This document shows positions 18,439-28,068 of a stretch of DNA of 64,000 nt, piece after piece. The position numbers and the translations under genes were made by a program. Position 1 is the first letter of the stretch, and the number at the start of each line of letters is the position of its first letter. The stretch comes from Roseiarcus sp963813195. GTDB lineage: Bacteria > Pseudomonadota > Alphaproteobacteria > Rhizobiales > Beijerinckiaceae. Where the stretch lies: NCBI GenBank assembly GCA_963813195.1, contig CAWEYC010000016.1, forward strand, positions 168,523 through 232,522, written 5' to 3'. The notes beneath the pieces were generated by a model that searched no databases, had not been told where the DNA came from, and worked only from the letters and a program-made list of their open reading frames with translations.

Positions 18439-18486
18439 CGATTGGTCTCCATTTCAAGGGCGCCCGTGTCAATCGCGCCGTCCTAA

Positions 18487-18498
18487 ATCATATATGAT
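18487..18498. promoter_or_regulatory. GntR-1 operator, site 2 (ATCATATATGAT)
   Basis: Identical to sites 1 and 3, in the 100-bp gap between the permease stop and the pair-2 CoA-transferase start. The extended form AAATCATATATGATCT keeps most of the dyad. Confidence 0.72.
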
Positions 18499-18538
18499 CT
18501 GCCGCCCCTAGGGAACCCCGGCCGGGGTCGCCGGCGCG

Positions 18539-19519
18539 TCAAACGCTGCCGAGATTGGCGGTGCGCTCACGACGACGCCGCGAGACATCGACGATTCTGC
18601 TGAGCGCCAAGGCCAGGATGAGAATCAGGCCATAGGCGATCTGGGCGTAGAAGGCCGACACATGCGCTAGGCTGAGCAGATTTTGCACCAGGAACAGCGC
18701 CGCGCCGCCCGCCGCGGCGCCGAGCAGGCCGCCGCGGCCGCCCGCCAGACTGACGCCGCCGAGCACCGCGCCGGCGATGCCGATCAACGTGTAGGGCGTC
18801 GCCGCCGCTGGATCGCCGGATCCGAGCGCGACGGTGAACGCGAAGCCCGTCACCGCGGCGATCACCCCGGCGGCCACATAGGCGACGAAGCAGACCTTGG
18901 TCACGTCGATCCCGCTCGCGAACGCGGTGCGCTGGTCGCCGCCGGTCGCGAGCAGATTACGGCCATACGCCGACTCGCGGAGCGGGAGCCACGTCAGCGC
19001 GACCGCGGCGAGAATTAGGAGCGGCAGGGGAAACACGCCGGCGCGGCCGGCGAGCGCGATCATCCAGTCGGGTGCGCTGCCGCCCGCGGTCGGCAGAATC
19101 TCGAGCGTCAGGCCGGACAGGACGAGATACGAACCGAGCGTGGCGATGATTGAGGGAACCCGTAGCCAGGCGACGAGCGCGCCATTGACGCATCCGACGG
19201 CGGCGCCCGTCGCGACGACCGCGGGAATCGCCAGCAAGGGCGAGCCGGCGCCGAGGGGGACAAGCGCGCCGATCAGCACGGCGTTGATAAAGCCGGCGAG
19301 CGGCCCGATCGACAGATCGATGCCTCCCGACATGATGACCGGCGCCGCGGCCATCGCGATGAGGACGAAAGGCATGGCGACGGTGAGAATCGAGGGCCAG
19401 TTCGTGGGATCGACGAAGGAATGGTCGATGGCTACGTTCAAGGCCAGAAGCGCCGCCGCGAAGGCGACCGCCGGACGCGCGTAGGCCGTGCGGCGATTGA
19501 AGCCGGCAAAGAAGCTCAC
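18539..19519 (-). CDS. CUT2 (ribose-type) ABC transporter permease, importer 1
   Basis: 326-residue membrane protein with about eight to ten hydrophobic segments. The BPD_transp_2 signature is present as MSGGIDLSIGPLAGF near residue 65, with GCVNGALVAWLRVPSIIATLG and AGAVLGGVSLAGGRGG further on. It starts at 19519 and overlaps the ATPase stop by four bases. Together with the ATPase, a second permease and a binding protein it forms a complete importer. Last gene of the 24.6-18.5 kb operon. Confidence 0.9.
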   Translation of the reverse strand: MSFFAGFNRRTAYARPAVAFAAALLALNVAIDHSFVDPTNWPSILTVAMPFVLIAMAAAPVIMSGGIDLSIGPLAGFINAVLIGALVPLGAGSPLLAIPAVVATGAAVGCVNGALVAWLRVPSIIATLGSYLVLSGLTLEILPTAGGSAPDWMIALAGRAGVFPLPLLILAAVALTWLPLRESAYGRNLLATGGDQRTAFASGIDVTKVCFVAYVAAGVIAAVTGFAFTVALGSGDPAAATPYTLIGIAGAVLGGVSLAGGRGGLLGAAAGGAALFLVQNLLSLAHVSAFYAQIAYGLILILALALSRIVDVSRRRRERTANLGSV

Positions 19520-21129
19520 GATCGTCCCGCCTCGATTTGCGACGCGCCGACGCCCGGCTTTTGGCCGAACATCGCCGCGACGACGGCCTCGCGCGTGAGT
19601 TCCGGGCCTTCCAGGACGCGGCTCACCTGCGCCTCGCGGAACACGGCGATCCGGTCGCAGGTGATGAGCAATTCCTCGATCTCGGTCGAAAGCAGGAGCA
19701 GGCTGACGCCACGCGCGGCGAGGTCGCGGAAGACCTCATAGATCTCCGCCTTGGTTGCGGCGTCGACGCCGCGTAGGGGATCGTCCAGGATCATCACTTT
19801 GGGCTCGATGGCCATCCACCGCGCGAGCAGGATCTTCTGCTGGTTGCCGCCCGAGAGACGGCCGACCGCTCCCGTGAGGCTGGCGTATCTCGTGCGGAGG
19901 ACCGCGAGATCCCGCTTCGCCCGCTCGCGCAGTGCGCGCTGGTCGATGAACGTGAGACGCGAACCGCGCCACAGCGTCGGCAGACCGTAATTGTCGAGAA
20001 CGGACATGCCGGCGAACAGGCCGTCGTTCTTGCGATCGCGCGGTACGTAGGCGACGCCGTTGCGGACCGCCTCTCGCGGCGTGTGGAGCGGGCGCCAGGC
20101 CCCCTCGTTCCAGCTCTCGACCGATCCGCCCTCCGCCTTTCGCAGCCGTGCAAGCACGCCGAGGAAATCGGCCTGTCCGTGCCCGTCGAGGCCGCTGAAG
20201 CCGAGAATCTCGCCGCCCTTCACTTCGATGTCGATCGGGCTCCGGCCCGGCCGGAGAACCACGCCGCGGGCGCGAAAGCGCGGCTCGCGCAGGGGAGCGC
20301 GGGCGGCCCGCTCCGATCGCCGTTCCCGTCGGATCGGTTCGCCGCCGCCGTCGCGCGATTGCGAGATCATCGAGATGAGAAGCTCGCTCGGCGCGTCCTC
20401 GATGGCGAGCGTCGCCGCGGTTTCCCCCGACCGCAGGACGGTGACGGAATTGGCGAGGCTGGCGATCTCGTCCATGCGATGCGAGATGAACAAGACCGAC
20501 GAGCCGGCGGTGCGTTGACGGCGGAGATAGCGGAACAAAGCGTCGCGGCTGTCGACATCGAGCGCCGAGGTCGCTTCGTCGAGAATGAGCAATCGCCAGG
20601 GCCTGACCATGGCCCGCGCCAGCGTCACGATCTGCCGGCGATGCAGCGGCAGCGCGTCGACCGGTGCGTCGAGGTCGACCGCGACGGCGCCGAGCGCGTC
20701 GAGCGCGTCTCTACCCAATCGCCGCTGATCGCGGCCTCGCAAACCCCAGCGAAACAGCCCGTCGACGCCGAGGAAGATATTTTCCAGTACGGAGAGTTCC
20801 GGGGCGACCAGCGTCTCTTGAAACACGGTGACGACGCCGTTGGCCTGCGCCTCGCGCGGTGAGCGAAAGGCGATCGGCACGCCGGCAATCGCGACCCCGC
20901 CGGCGTCCGCGGCGGCCACCCCGCTGAGGATCTTGACGAACGTGCTCTTGCCCGAGCCGTTCTCGCCGAGCAGTGCGCGGATCTCGCCCGGCGCGACGTC
21001 GAAGCTGCAGGCGACCAGAGCCTTCGTCGCCCCATAGGACTTGCGAAGTCCGGCGACGCGCAGCAACGGGCCGACCGCCTGCGGCGAATAAGCGCTCGGC
21101 GGCGCGGCGAAGGACGCGTGTCGCTCCAT
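19516..21129 (-). CDS. CUT2 ABC transporter ATP-binding protein (two ABC domains), importer 1
   Basis: About 537 residues, RbsA/MglA-like. In domain 1 the Walker A is GENGSGKST and the Walker B is LLILDEATSALD, but the signature region reads LPLHRRQIVTLARA instead of LSGG. In domain 2 the P-loop is degenerate (GLDGHGQADF), as normal for the family, the signature is LSGGNQQKILLARW, and MILDDPLRGVD has Asp in place of the catalytic Glu. Start 21129 (MERHASF) is favoured by GGGAGA six bases upstream; the frame extends to 21198 but would then overlap the permease. Confidence 0.88.
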   Translation of the reverse strand: MERHASFAAPPSAYSPQAVGPLLRVAGLRKSYGATKALVACSFDVAPGEIRALLGENGSGKSTFVKILSGVAAADAGGVAIAGVPIAFRSPREAQANGVVTVFQETLVAPELSVLENIFLGVDGLFRWGLRGRDQRRLGRDALDALGAVAVDLDAPVDALPLHRRQIVTLARAMVRPWRLLILDEATSALDVDSRDALFRYLRRQRTAGSSVLFISHRMDEIASLANSVTVLRSGETAATLAIEDAPSELLISMISQSRDGGGEPIRRERRSERAARAPLREPRFRARGVVLRPGRSPIDIEVKGGEILGFSGLDGHGQADFLGVLARLRKAEGGSVESWNEGAWRPLHTPREAVRNGVAYVPRDRKNDGLFAGMSVLDNYGLPTLWRGSRLTFIDQRALRERAKRDLAVLRTRYASLTGAVGRLSGGNQQKILLARWMAIEPKVMILDDPLRGVDAATKAEIYEVFRDLAARGVSLLLLSTEIEELLITCDRIAVFREAQVSRVLEGPELTREAVVAAMFGQKPGVGASQIEAGRS

Positions 21130-21163
21130 GTCTCTCCCGTTGGCGGAGGCGGTCCGCGATCCG

Positions 21164-22105
21164 TCAGATCTGGTTTCGAACATGCGGTTCGCGCCCATAA
21201 ATTGCCACCAAAACGATGATCAGCAAGCCGAGCATGATCTGCTGGATGCGATCGCTGAAGCCGAGGCCGATCAGGAACGTGGTGATCTCCGTGATCAGCA
21301 AAGCGCCAGCGAAAGTGCGACCGTAGGTGCCTGAGCCGCCGAGAAGCGCCGTGCCCCCGACGACGACGGCGGCGACGGTCTGGAAGAGATAAGGCTGGCC
21401 GACGCTCGCGTCGGCGCCGCCGCTGAATCCGGCGAGCAGGATGCCCGCGACGGCGGCGCAGCCCGCGCTGACCGCGAAAGTGGTGGCCCAGACGGTCGTT
21501 ACCGGAACCAGCGCCATCCGCGCCGCCCGCTCGCTCGCGCCGCTGGCGAACAGCACGCGGCCGAGCGCGGAGCGTTGCTCGACGGCGACGATAAGGATGG
21601 TCAGCAGGAACCAAATGATCAGAATCGGCGGCAACGGGATCGGCCCGGTCCGCCCCGCGGGAGAAACGGCCTGCATGAGATAGTCGGGAACCGTGCCGAC
21701 CGTCTGGCCCTCGGTGTAGACCAATACGCCGCCGAGGATCATGAAGCTCGTGGCGAGCGTGATCAGCAGGGGGGGCGCGCCGAGCGCGCGCGAGGCGATC
21801 CCGTTCAGCGCGCCGATCGCCATCGCAATCGCCACGACCAGGAAGACGACGAGCGCGAAATTAAGGCCGGCCCCGTACCAGCGCACGGTGAGTACGTTGG
21901 CGAGCCCGATGATCGCCGGGATCGACAGATCGATGCCGCCGAGGATCACGGTCAGGGTCTGGCCGATGCTCGCAATGCCCAGAAAGCTTGCGATCACCAG
22001 GAGCGAGATGACGCTCGAGAACGAGCCGAAACCGGGGATCATCGCCATGCTCAGGACGAACAGGACGGGAATCATCGCATAGGCTACGAGCGCGCTCTTT
22101 GACAT
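21164..22105 (-). CDS. CUT2 ABC transporter permease, importer 1 (second)
   Basis: 313 residues, polytopic. ILGGIDLSIPAIIGLAN carries the family signature, and AVVVGGTALLGGSGTYGR the C-terminal one. Start 22105 (MSKSALVAYAM) has AGGAG at good distance. Two dissimilar permeases imply a heterodimeric channel. Confidence 0.9.
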   Translation of the reverse strand: MSKSALVAYAMIPVLFVLSMAMIPGFGSFSSVISLLVIASFLGIASIGQTLTVILGGIDLSIPAIIGLANVLTVRWYGAGLNFALVVFLVVAIAMAIGALNGIASRALGAPPLLITLATSFMILGGVLVYTEGQTVGTVPDYLMQAVSPAGRTGPIPLPPILIIWFLLTILIVAVEQRSALGRVLFASGASERAARMALVPVTTVWATTFAVSAGCAAVAGILLAGFSGGADASVGQPYLFQTVAAVVVGGTALLGGSGTYGRTFAGALLITEITTFLIGLGFSDRIQQIMLGLLIIVLVAIYGREPHVRNQI

Positions 22106-22181
22106 CGGCTCCTGGCGCCTCAAATTTGGGATCCGGCCGCCGCCCGAAAAGAGCGGCGGCCGGGTCGGGCGACGCGTTCGA

Positions 22182-23381
22182 TCAACCTTTGGTGAAATAC
22201 TGGTCCAGGAACTCAGGCGACACACGTCGGCCGTCCGGCGGATCTGCGAAGCAGCTCGATTGGACGGTCATGTCGGGTTTGTACCACTTGTCGAAATTAG
22301 CGAGCGTGATCTCCGGCAGCGGCATGAGCAACGTGTTGACGACCGGCTTTTGCCCGTTCAGCATCCGCGTCGCGACGTCGAAGCCGGTCCATACCGCGGC
22401 GGCGCCACCCTGCGAGGTCGAGTAGACGGGGAGGCCCTTCTCCTTGACATAGGCGAGATACGAGCATTCGCCGACGAACCCGTTGATCTTCGGCAGCGGA
22501 CGGCCAGACTGCTCGAACGCCTGCCAAACCGAGACCGCGCCGAGGCCGCTGTCGACGACGCCGTCGATCTGCTGCGGATGGGTGGCGAGGAACTTCAGCG
22601 TATTGGTCTTGGTCACCGACGGCGTCCATTGGCCTTCGACTTCGCCGATCACCTTGATATCGGGGAAGTTGGCGAGGACGTCGAGCGCGGCCTGGTGACG
22701 CGCGCGCGTCGGCGCGAGGCCGGGAATGCCGTTGACCAGGAACGCGGTGCCCTTGTGGCCCATCGAATCGGCCACCCACTTGGCGGTCTTGGCGGCGACG
22801 AAATATTCGTTGAAGTCGACGTTGATCGCTTCGGGACAGTCGGCCGGCAACTCGACGGTCACCAGTAGCACGCCCTTGTCGTGGGCCGCCTTGATGCCCG
22901 CGCAGAGCCCGGTCGGCGAAGAGGGGATCGACAGGATGACGTTGCAGCCTTCGCGAACGAGATTGTTGAGCTGCGAGAGCTGGACGTTGATGTCGTTGTT
23001 CGAATTGGTGACGACGAGGTCGCCCGACGCGAGCCCCCGCTTCTTGTAGTCCTCGACGAGCGCCTTGTATTTTTCGAGCGCGGCCTGGCGCCAGGAATTC
23101 CCCTGATACGAATCGTTGTAGCAAAACTTCCAGGGGCCCTTGGGCGGCGTCCAGCCAGCGTAGGGGTTCGGAGCGACCTTGGCGATCAGCCAATAGCCGA
23201 CGTAATAGGGTCGCAGACTCTCAGGCAGCAGATTCAAGGCTTCTTTTTGCTCGGCGGTCGGGGTGGCGAGCTTCAGCCCGTCGAGACTGACGGCCGACGC
23301 CTCGGCGGCGTAGGAACTCGCGGCCGAGAGGCCTGCCGCGACCAGGGCGGCCGCCGCCAATATGATTTTCCTCCACCTCAT
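22182..23381 (-). CDS. CUT2 ABC transporter substrate-binding protein, importer 1
   Basis: About 399 residues. The signal peptide is RWRKIILAAAALVAAGLSAA, cleaved near SYAAEA. The mature protein is a Peripla_BP_4-type fold (FCYNDSYQGNSWRQAALEKY, ILSIPSSPTGLCAGIKAAHDKG). It is longer at the N-terminus than the usual ribose-binding protein, with an extra LLPESLRPYYVGYW segment. GNSWRQ is shared with the importer-3 binding protein (38.5 kb). Substrate unknown. Confidence 0.9.
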   Translation of the reverse strand: MRWRKIILAAAALVAAGLSAASSYAAEASAVSLDGLKLATPTAEQKEALNLLPESLRPYYVGYWLIAKVAPNPYAGWTPPKGPWKFCYNDSYQGNSWRQAALEKYKALVEDYKKRGLASGDLVVTNSNNDINVQLSQLNNLVREGCNVILSIPSSPTGLCAGIKAAHDKGVLLVTVELPADCPEAINVDFNEYFVAAKTAKWVADSMGHKGTAFLVNGIPGLAPTRARHQAALDVLANFPDIKVIGEVEGQWTPSVTKTNTLKFLATHPQQIDGVVDSGLGAVSVWQAFEQSGRPLPKINGFVGECSYLAYVKEKGLPVYSTSQGGAAAVWTGFDVATRMLNGQKPVVNTLLMPLPEITLANFDKWYKPDMTVQSSCFADPPDGRRVSPEFLDQYFTKG

Positions 23382-23442
23382 GTGCTTCCCTCTGTGACGC
23401 GCCGGCCTCCGCCGACGACAGTGAACTTCGACGCCTTCCGCT

Positions 23443-24570
23443 CTACGCGGTGGCGATGCCCGGACGGTGCGCGAACGGCGCAACCGCCCTGCAACCGTCC
23501 GTCGTGATTTCGATCATCCACTCTGTCCGAACGCCGCCGATGTCGGGGTGGTAGGCGCCCGGCTCGACCATGACGAACATGCCGGCCTCGAGGGCCGCTG
23601 TTTCATAGGGAACCAGCCGCGGCCATTCGTGCACCTCCGTGCCCAGGGAATGGCCGGAATGGTGGGGATAGGCGTATCCCGCCGCGCCGACGAGCCGACG
23701 CAGCTCGGCGTCGAGATCGGCGATGACGAGGCCGGGGCGCATGATCTCGAGCGCTCGGTCGAGCGCGCCTTTGGCGGCGCGAAATAGCTTGAGGTAGGCG
23801 CCGTCGGGTTCGCCCAGGACGCAGGACGCGCAGGAATCGCCCCAATAGCCCGACACGCGCGGCGCGAGGTCGGACATCAGGGGATCGCCGGGCTGAATCA
23901 GCCGATCGATCGGCCACCCCGTGAAGCCGGCGGTGCGGGCGCGGCCCGACAGGAAATCGCCAGTGATCGGCGTGCGCTCGCCGGCGAAATTCTCGATCGC
24001 GGCGCGAATGTCGGCGAACACGTCGAGTTCGGTGCGGCCCGCGCGAGCCGCCTTGTAGAATGCCTCCTGGCCGAGCGCCGCAGCCTGAGCCGAGCGGCGC
24101 AGCAGCTGCATTTCGGTCGCGGTTTTGGTGGCTCGCGCCCGGCGCAGCGCCGGCCCCAGGTCGACAGTGCGATCGGCGTCGAGAAGCTGGCCGAGTCGCT
24201 CGGGAAAGCTCTCGGGTTCGACGGCGAGGACGCCGCCGACGCCGAGGCGCGATTTCAATTCGCTCACCGCACGGGCGTAGTTGGCGACGAGGTCGACGGG
24301 ATGGTCGTAGGAGAAGCCTTCATATATGACTGTTTCGTCCGCCCAGCTCGCCCGGGCGGCCCCAGCTTCGACGTTTGCGACGACCAGGCCACAGACGCCG
24401 TCCGCGCCGATGAAGGCGGTCGTCGGGCCGCCGGCGAACGGCGAAAACCCCGTTTCGATCGGCGCGACATGACCTGTGGCGTAGCAAATGGAACCGAAAT
24501 GGGTCAGCGCGCCCCAGTCTGAACCGGCTGACTTCACTGCCGCCGCCGCGCGCTGTAGCCTCTCGTCCAC
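23443..24570 (-). CDS. M24 family metallopeptidase (creatinase/Xaa-Pro aminopeptidase-like)
   Basis: 375 residues with an N-terminal creatinase-like domain and a pita-bread catalytic domain. The expected metal ligands are Asp in SDLAPRVSGYWGDSC (both Asp), His in HHSGHSLGTEVHEW, Glu in VMVEPGAYHPDIGG and Glu in VRTEWMIE. GTG at 24570 is chosen as start because AAGGAGG stands six bases before it; an ATG at 24594 lies inside the operator. First gene of the operon with importer 1. Creatinase-like hydrolysis of a C-N bond in the imported compound is plausible but unproven. Confidence 0.87.
   Translation of the reverse strand: MDERLQRAAAAVKSAGSDWGALTHFGSICYATGHVAPIETGFSPFAGGPTTAFIGADGVCGLVVANVEAGAARASWADETVIYEGFSYDHPVDLVANYARAVSELKSRLGVGGVLAVEPESFPERLGQLLDADRTVDLGPALRRARATKTATEMQLLRRSAQAAALGQEAFYKAARAGRTELDVFADIRAAIENFAGERTPITGDFLSGRARTAGFTGWPIDRLIQPGDPLMSDLAPRVSGYWGDSCASCVLGEPDGAYLKLFRAAKGALDRALEIMRPGLVIADLDAELRRLVGAAGYAYPHHSGHSLGTEVHEWPRLVPYETAALEAGMFVMVEPGAYHPDIGGVRTEWMIEITTDGCRAVAPFAHRPGIATA
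24320..24329. promoter_or_regulatory. Possible auxiliary GntR-1 half-conserved site (TCATATATGA)
   Basis: Core 10-bp palindrome of the operator occurs once more inside the M24 gene, 261 bases downstream of site 3. The outer A/T of the dyad is not kept. It could support looping, or be chance. Confidence 0.3.
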
Positions 24571-24589
24571 GATCGTCCTCCTTTTCAAA

Positions 24590-24601
24590 ATCATATATGA
24601 T
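24590..24601. promoter_or_regulatory. GntR-1 operator, site 3 (ATCATATATGAT)
   Basis: Lies just upstream of the Shine-Dalgarno of the M24 gene and heads the five-gene M24/importer-1 operon. The dyad is 14 bp here (AATCATATATGATT), the most symmetric of the three. Its position overlapping the leader suggests repression. Confidence 0.75.
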
Positions 24602-24707
24602 TATGACTTCGACGCAAGGAGAAATTGTAAGCCCTTTGTCGATCGTAAGGGCGCCCTGACGAAGCAATCGCAACATTGAGTCGACGTGACGGCGCCTGCA
24701 ACCCTTC

Positions 24708-25047
24708 ATCATGCGCGCGTCATGGCCAAGCTTGATCAGCTCGCGCGCCTAAGTGATGGGCCGATCCGCTCGCTTCAAGCCCGACGAGGCAAAGCGGCAA
24801 AGCAGCGAAAAACGCCAACAGCTTGTTGCGCCGGATCGCCTTGGCCGCGACAACACAGCCCGATGTGTCGACGCAATGAACCTGAAAGACGTGTTTCGCC
24901 AGATCGAGCCCAACGGTCGTGACCGCGGAAAAGTCGCTAGACTTTCCCATGGACGGCGCTCCTTCAAATGGTTGCCCTAACGACAACCATTTTGGCACGG
25001 CTCTTAATTGAGCCAGATGCCGGCGCGGGCGCCGTCGACACAATCAC
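24708..25047 (-). mobile_element. IS110 5'-end remnant (copy B)
   Basis: Reading on the minus strand, the element's left part is present: a diverged subterminal repeat (25025-25038), the leader, and a transposase N-terminus from ATG 24951 (VGLDLAKHVFQVHCVD). A frameshift follows (AHHLGARADQ for AHHWARELIK) and homology stops after the HDARMM codons. About 85% of the element is gone. 24602-24707 and 25048-25152 hold no gene. Confidence 0.85.
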
Positions 25048-25152
25048 GGCGCCGGCAGCTTGCTGGCGCCTTGAAGGCGGAGTAGCCAAAGAGCATGAGG
25101 AAAATCATGCTACGCCGACTATCGGTTTCCGCCCGAAATCATTCAGCAGGAC

Positions 25153-26061
25153 CTAGAATGTCGGCGCGCCGTTGGTGAGGAGATAGACGGCGTACAGCGA
25201 TGTTGTGGCGGTGATGAAGAGGCGATTTCGGTTGACGCCGCCGAATACGCAATTCGAGACGACCTCGGGGATGAGCACCTTGCCGATAAGGGAGCCGTCG
25301 GGTTCGTAGCACGCAATGCCCTCGCCGGTGCTGATCCAGATGCGCCCGGCTTCGTCGAACCGGAACCCGTCGAAGAGCCCGGCCTGGCAATTGGCGAACA
25401 CCCGCCCGCCGGTCGTCACGTTGTTCGGGTCGACGTCGAACTCCCTGATGTGAGCGGGATTCTCGGCGCCTTCCGTTCGTCCGCTGTCGACGACATAGAG
25501 CTTCGTCTCGTCGGGCGAGAACGCCAGTCCGTTCGGACGTACGAAGTCGTCGATAGCGACTGCGACCTCGCCGCTCGCCGGATCGACGCGATAGACGTTG
25601 CACGCGCCGATCTCACTTTGAGCTCGCGCCCCCTGGTAGTCGTCGCCGATTCCGTAGCTTGGATCGGTGAACCATATCGTTCCGTCCGATTTTACGACCA
25701 CGTCATTCGGGCTGTTGAGCCGCTTGCCCCGCCACGCATCGGCGATCGTGACAACGCGTCCGTCATGTTCGGTGCGGCTTACCCGCCGTCCGGAATGCTC
25801 GCACGAGACCAGTCGCCCCTGCCTGTCAACCGTGTTGCCGTTGGCCTGGCCTGAGGGCTGCCGAAAGACGCTCACATGCCCGTCGCTTTCGTCGTATCGC
25901 AGCAAACGGGTGTTGGGAATGTCCGACCAGATGAGACAGCGCCCGGCCGGAAAATACGCTGGGCCCTCCGTCCAGCGGCCGCCCGTGGATAGCCGCTCGA
26001 CCTTGGCGGTCGGGTTGATCAAGCGTTCGAAGCGGGAGTCCAGAATCTCATAGTCGGCCAT
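25153..26061 (-). CDS. SMP-30/gluconolactonase family lactonase
   Basis: 302-residue six-bladed beta-propeller with the expected metal-binding residues: Glu in WTEGPAYF, Asn in LNSPNDVVV, Asn in RPNGLAFSPDE and Asp in VVDSGR. Hydrolyses sugar lactones to aldonic or aldaric acids. It ends the importer-2 operon (16 bases after the permease), pointing to a lactone formed from the imported sugar, for instance an aldarolactone feeding GudD. Confidence 0.88.
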   Translation of the reverse strand: MADYEILDSRFERLINPTAKVERLSTGGRWTEGPAYFPAGRCLIWSDIPNTRLLRYDESDGHVSVFRQPSGQANGNTVDRQGRLVSCEHSGRRVSRTEHDGRVVTIADAWRGKRLNSPNDVVVKSDGTIWFTDPSYGIGDDYQGARAQSEIGACNVYRVDPASGEVAVAIDDFVRPNGLAFSPDETKLYVVDSGRTEGAENPAHIREFDVDPNNVTTGGRVFANCQAGLFDGFRFDEAGRIWISTGEGIACYEPDGSLIGKVLIPEVVSNCVFGGVNRNRLFITATTSLYAVYLLTNGAPTF

Positions 26062-26076
26062 TGTCCTCCATTCCTC

Positions 26077-27084
26077 TTATTCGCGATAGAGACGTACGTT
26101 GACCATGATGGCGGCGATGATGATGAGGCCGCTCACGGCGTCCTGCAGATACGGCGAGATGTGAAGGATATTCATGAGATTGCCGAGCCCCGCCAGAAGG
26201 AGGGTGCCGACCGCGGCATTGGCGATCGTACCCTTCCCGCCGTAAAGGCTCACGCCGCCGATGACGACCGCCGCGATCGTGTTGAGGAGTAGGTCGCCGC
26301 CCGAAGTCGGGGCCACCGATCCCGTGCGCGCCAGGAACAGAAAGCCCGCGACTCCGCCAAGGAATCCCGAGAGCGTGTAAACGAGAATCGAGATGCGCTC
26401 GACGGGAATGCCCGAAAGCAGCGCAGCGCGAGGATTGCCGCCGATCGCGTACAGCATCATGCCGATCGCGCTGCGGGCCAGAAAGGCGGCGAGGCCAAGT
26501 GCGAGTGCGAGAAAGACATATACCGGCAAGGGAAGTCCCAGGATCTTCGCGTGCCCAAATTCATCGAAGAAGGGATCTGGGTAGTGCACCGGGGCGCCGC
26601 CAGTCGCCAGCATCGCCAGACCCGAAAGCGCTAGTGACATCGCGAGCGTTACGATGAAGGCTGGGATGCGGAGTTTCACGACCGCCAATCCGTTCACAAA
26701 GCCGATGGCGGCGGCTCCGAGAAAGGCGACAAGGATCGCCGGCAGGAACCCGAGATAAGGAAGGATCCCCGACATGTTCATCATCTGTTGTCGCTCGGAG
26801 CCCCCCGCTCCCATCACGATCGCGGCCAGGATCGCGACCGTGACTATCGAGAGGTCGATGCCGGCGATGAGCATCACCAGCGTCTGGCCAAGCGCCAGCA
26901 CGCCGATCACCGAACCCTGAAAGAGGATGACGGAGATGTTCTCGGGCTGGATGAACCGTCCCCCTGACGCCAGCGTCGCGAAGACGACAAACGCGAGAAA
27001 GACGACGAGGATTCCGTTGTCGCGCAGAAACCGCCGACGCTGTGCGGCGCCTTCCAGCCGGGCTTGCTGAATGTCGACGCTCAT
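26077..27084 (-). CDS. CUT2 ABC transporter permease, importer 2 (second)
   Basis: 335 residues, polytopic. The signature LIAGIDLSIVTVAIL lies near residue 75, and VVIGGVSLYGGKGT near the C-terminus. ATG 27084 overlaps the preceding stop (ATGA). A 759-codon open frame joins this gene to the upstream permease only because that one is frameshifted; the two are separate proteins. Confidence 0.88.
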   Translation of the reverse strand: MSVDIQQARLEGAAQRRRFLRDNGILVVFLAFVVFATLASGGRFIQPENISVILFQGSVIGVLALGQTLVMLIAGIDLSIVTVAILAAIVMGAGGSERQQMMNMSGILPYLGFLPAILVAFLGAAAIGFVNGLAVVKLRIPAFIVTLAMSLALSGLAMLATGGAPVHYPDPFFDEFGHAKILGLPLPVYVFLALALGLAAFLARSAIGMMLYAIGGNPRAALLSGIPVERISILVYTLSGFLGGVAGFLFLARTGSVAPTSGGDLLLNTIAAVVIGGVSLYGGKGTIANAAVGTLLLAGLGNLMNILHISPYLQDAVSGLIIIAAIMVNVRLYRE

Positions 27085-28068
27085 TTGCGGCCAACGATTG
27101 CACGCCGGCCGGCGTTGCGCTGTCGCAGGATGCTGACGCCTACAGCGAGGATGATGACCGCGGCGCGTACGATGTTCTGATAGAAAGGATCGAGCCCTGC
27201 GAGGTTCATGACGTTGGCGATCATCTGATATACGATCACGCCCGCCATGGCGTGGAGCAGCCGACCTTCCCCACCGAAGAGACTCGTCCCGCCGATCACG
27301 ATTGACGCGATCGAGTTCGAGCTCCCACCCGACGCCGCCGAGAGGCACGCCGCTGCTGGAGCGGATGACGAGCACGATGCCGGCGAGCCCGGAGAGCATT
27401 CCGGAGACTGTATAGACGCTGATCTTGATGCGCTCGGTGGCGACCCCCGCGAGCCGCGCCGTCTGTTCGTTGCCGCCGACCGCGAACACGTGGAGCGCCT
27501 GACGGGTCGTGCGGAACCAGACTACGGCGCCCGTGACCACGACGACCCAAACCAGCGTCGGCACGGAGAGAAAGCCGTCCATATCGCGCAGCGCCCTCAA
27601 CATAGGATCGTTGACGAGGATGCTCTTCTCGGAGACGGAAAAGGCGACACCGCGGGCGATGCCCATCATGGCGAGCGTCGCGATCAGCGGCTGGACCCGG
27701 CCCTTGGCGACCACCAGTCCGTTAAACAACCCACACGCCGCCCCGACCGCCAACGCGACGATGGCCATCGGCGCAAGTCCGATCGACGCGTAACGCGCGA
27801 GCACCACCGAGGATAGGGCCATCACCGCCGCGACCGACAAATCGAAGCCGCCGGACACAACCACCATGAACTGGCCGATCGACAGGATCCCGAGAAGCGC
27901 CGACTGCGTGAGGAGATTGCTGAGATTGCCCAGAGATAGGAATGCCGGGCTGACCAGAGTGGCGAGCGCCGTCAGGCAGGCCAGAATGACGAAGACATCG
28001 TTCCGCGCAAGAAGCGCGCGCAGTCTCGCCGCCGCGTCGCCGTGGGCCCCTGTCGACGCGAAGCTCAC
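27081..28068 (-). pseudogene. CUT2 ABC transporter permease, importer 2 (first), frameshifted
   Basis: GTG start at 28068 overlaps the ATPase stop (GTGA). The signature VVSGGFDLSVAAVMAL is intact. At 27320-27323 one extra base in the CGAACT run moves the reading from GVGWEL-DSIASIVIGG to GVGWELELDRVNRD. Homology continues in the other frame (IGGTSLFGGEGRLLHAMAG) to a stop at 27081. With this break importer 2 would lack one permease; a sequencing indel is an equally good explanation. Confidence 0.85.
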
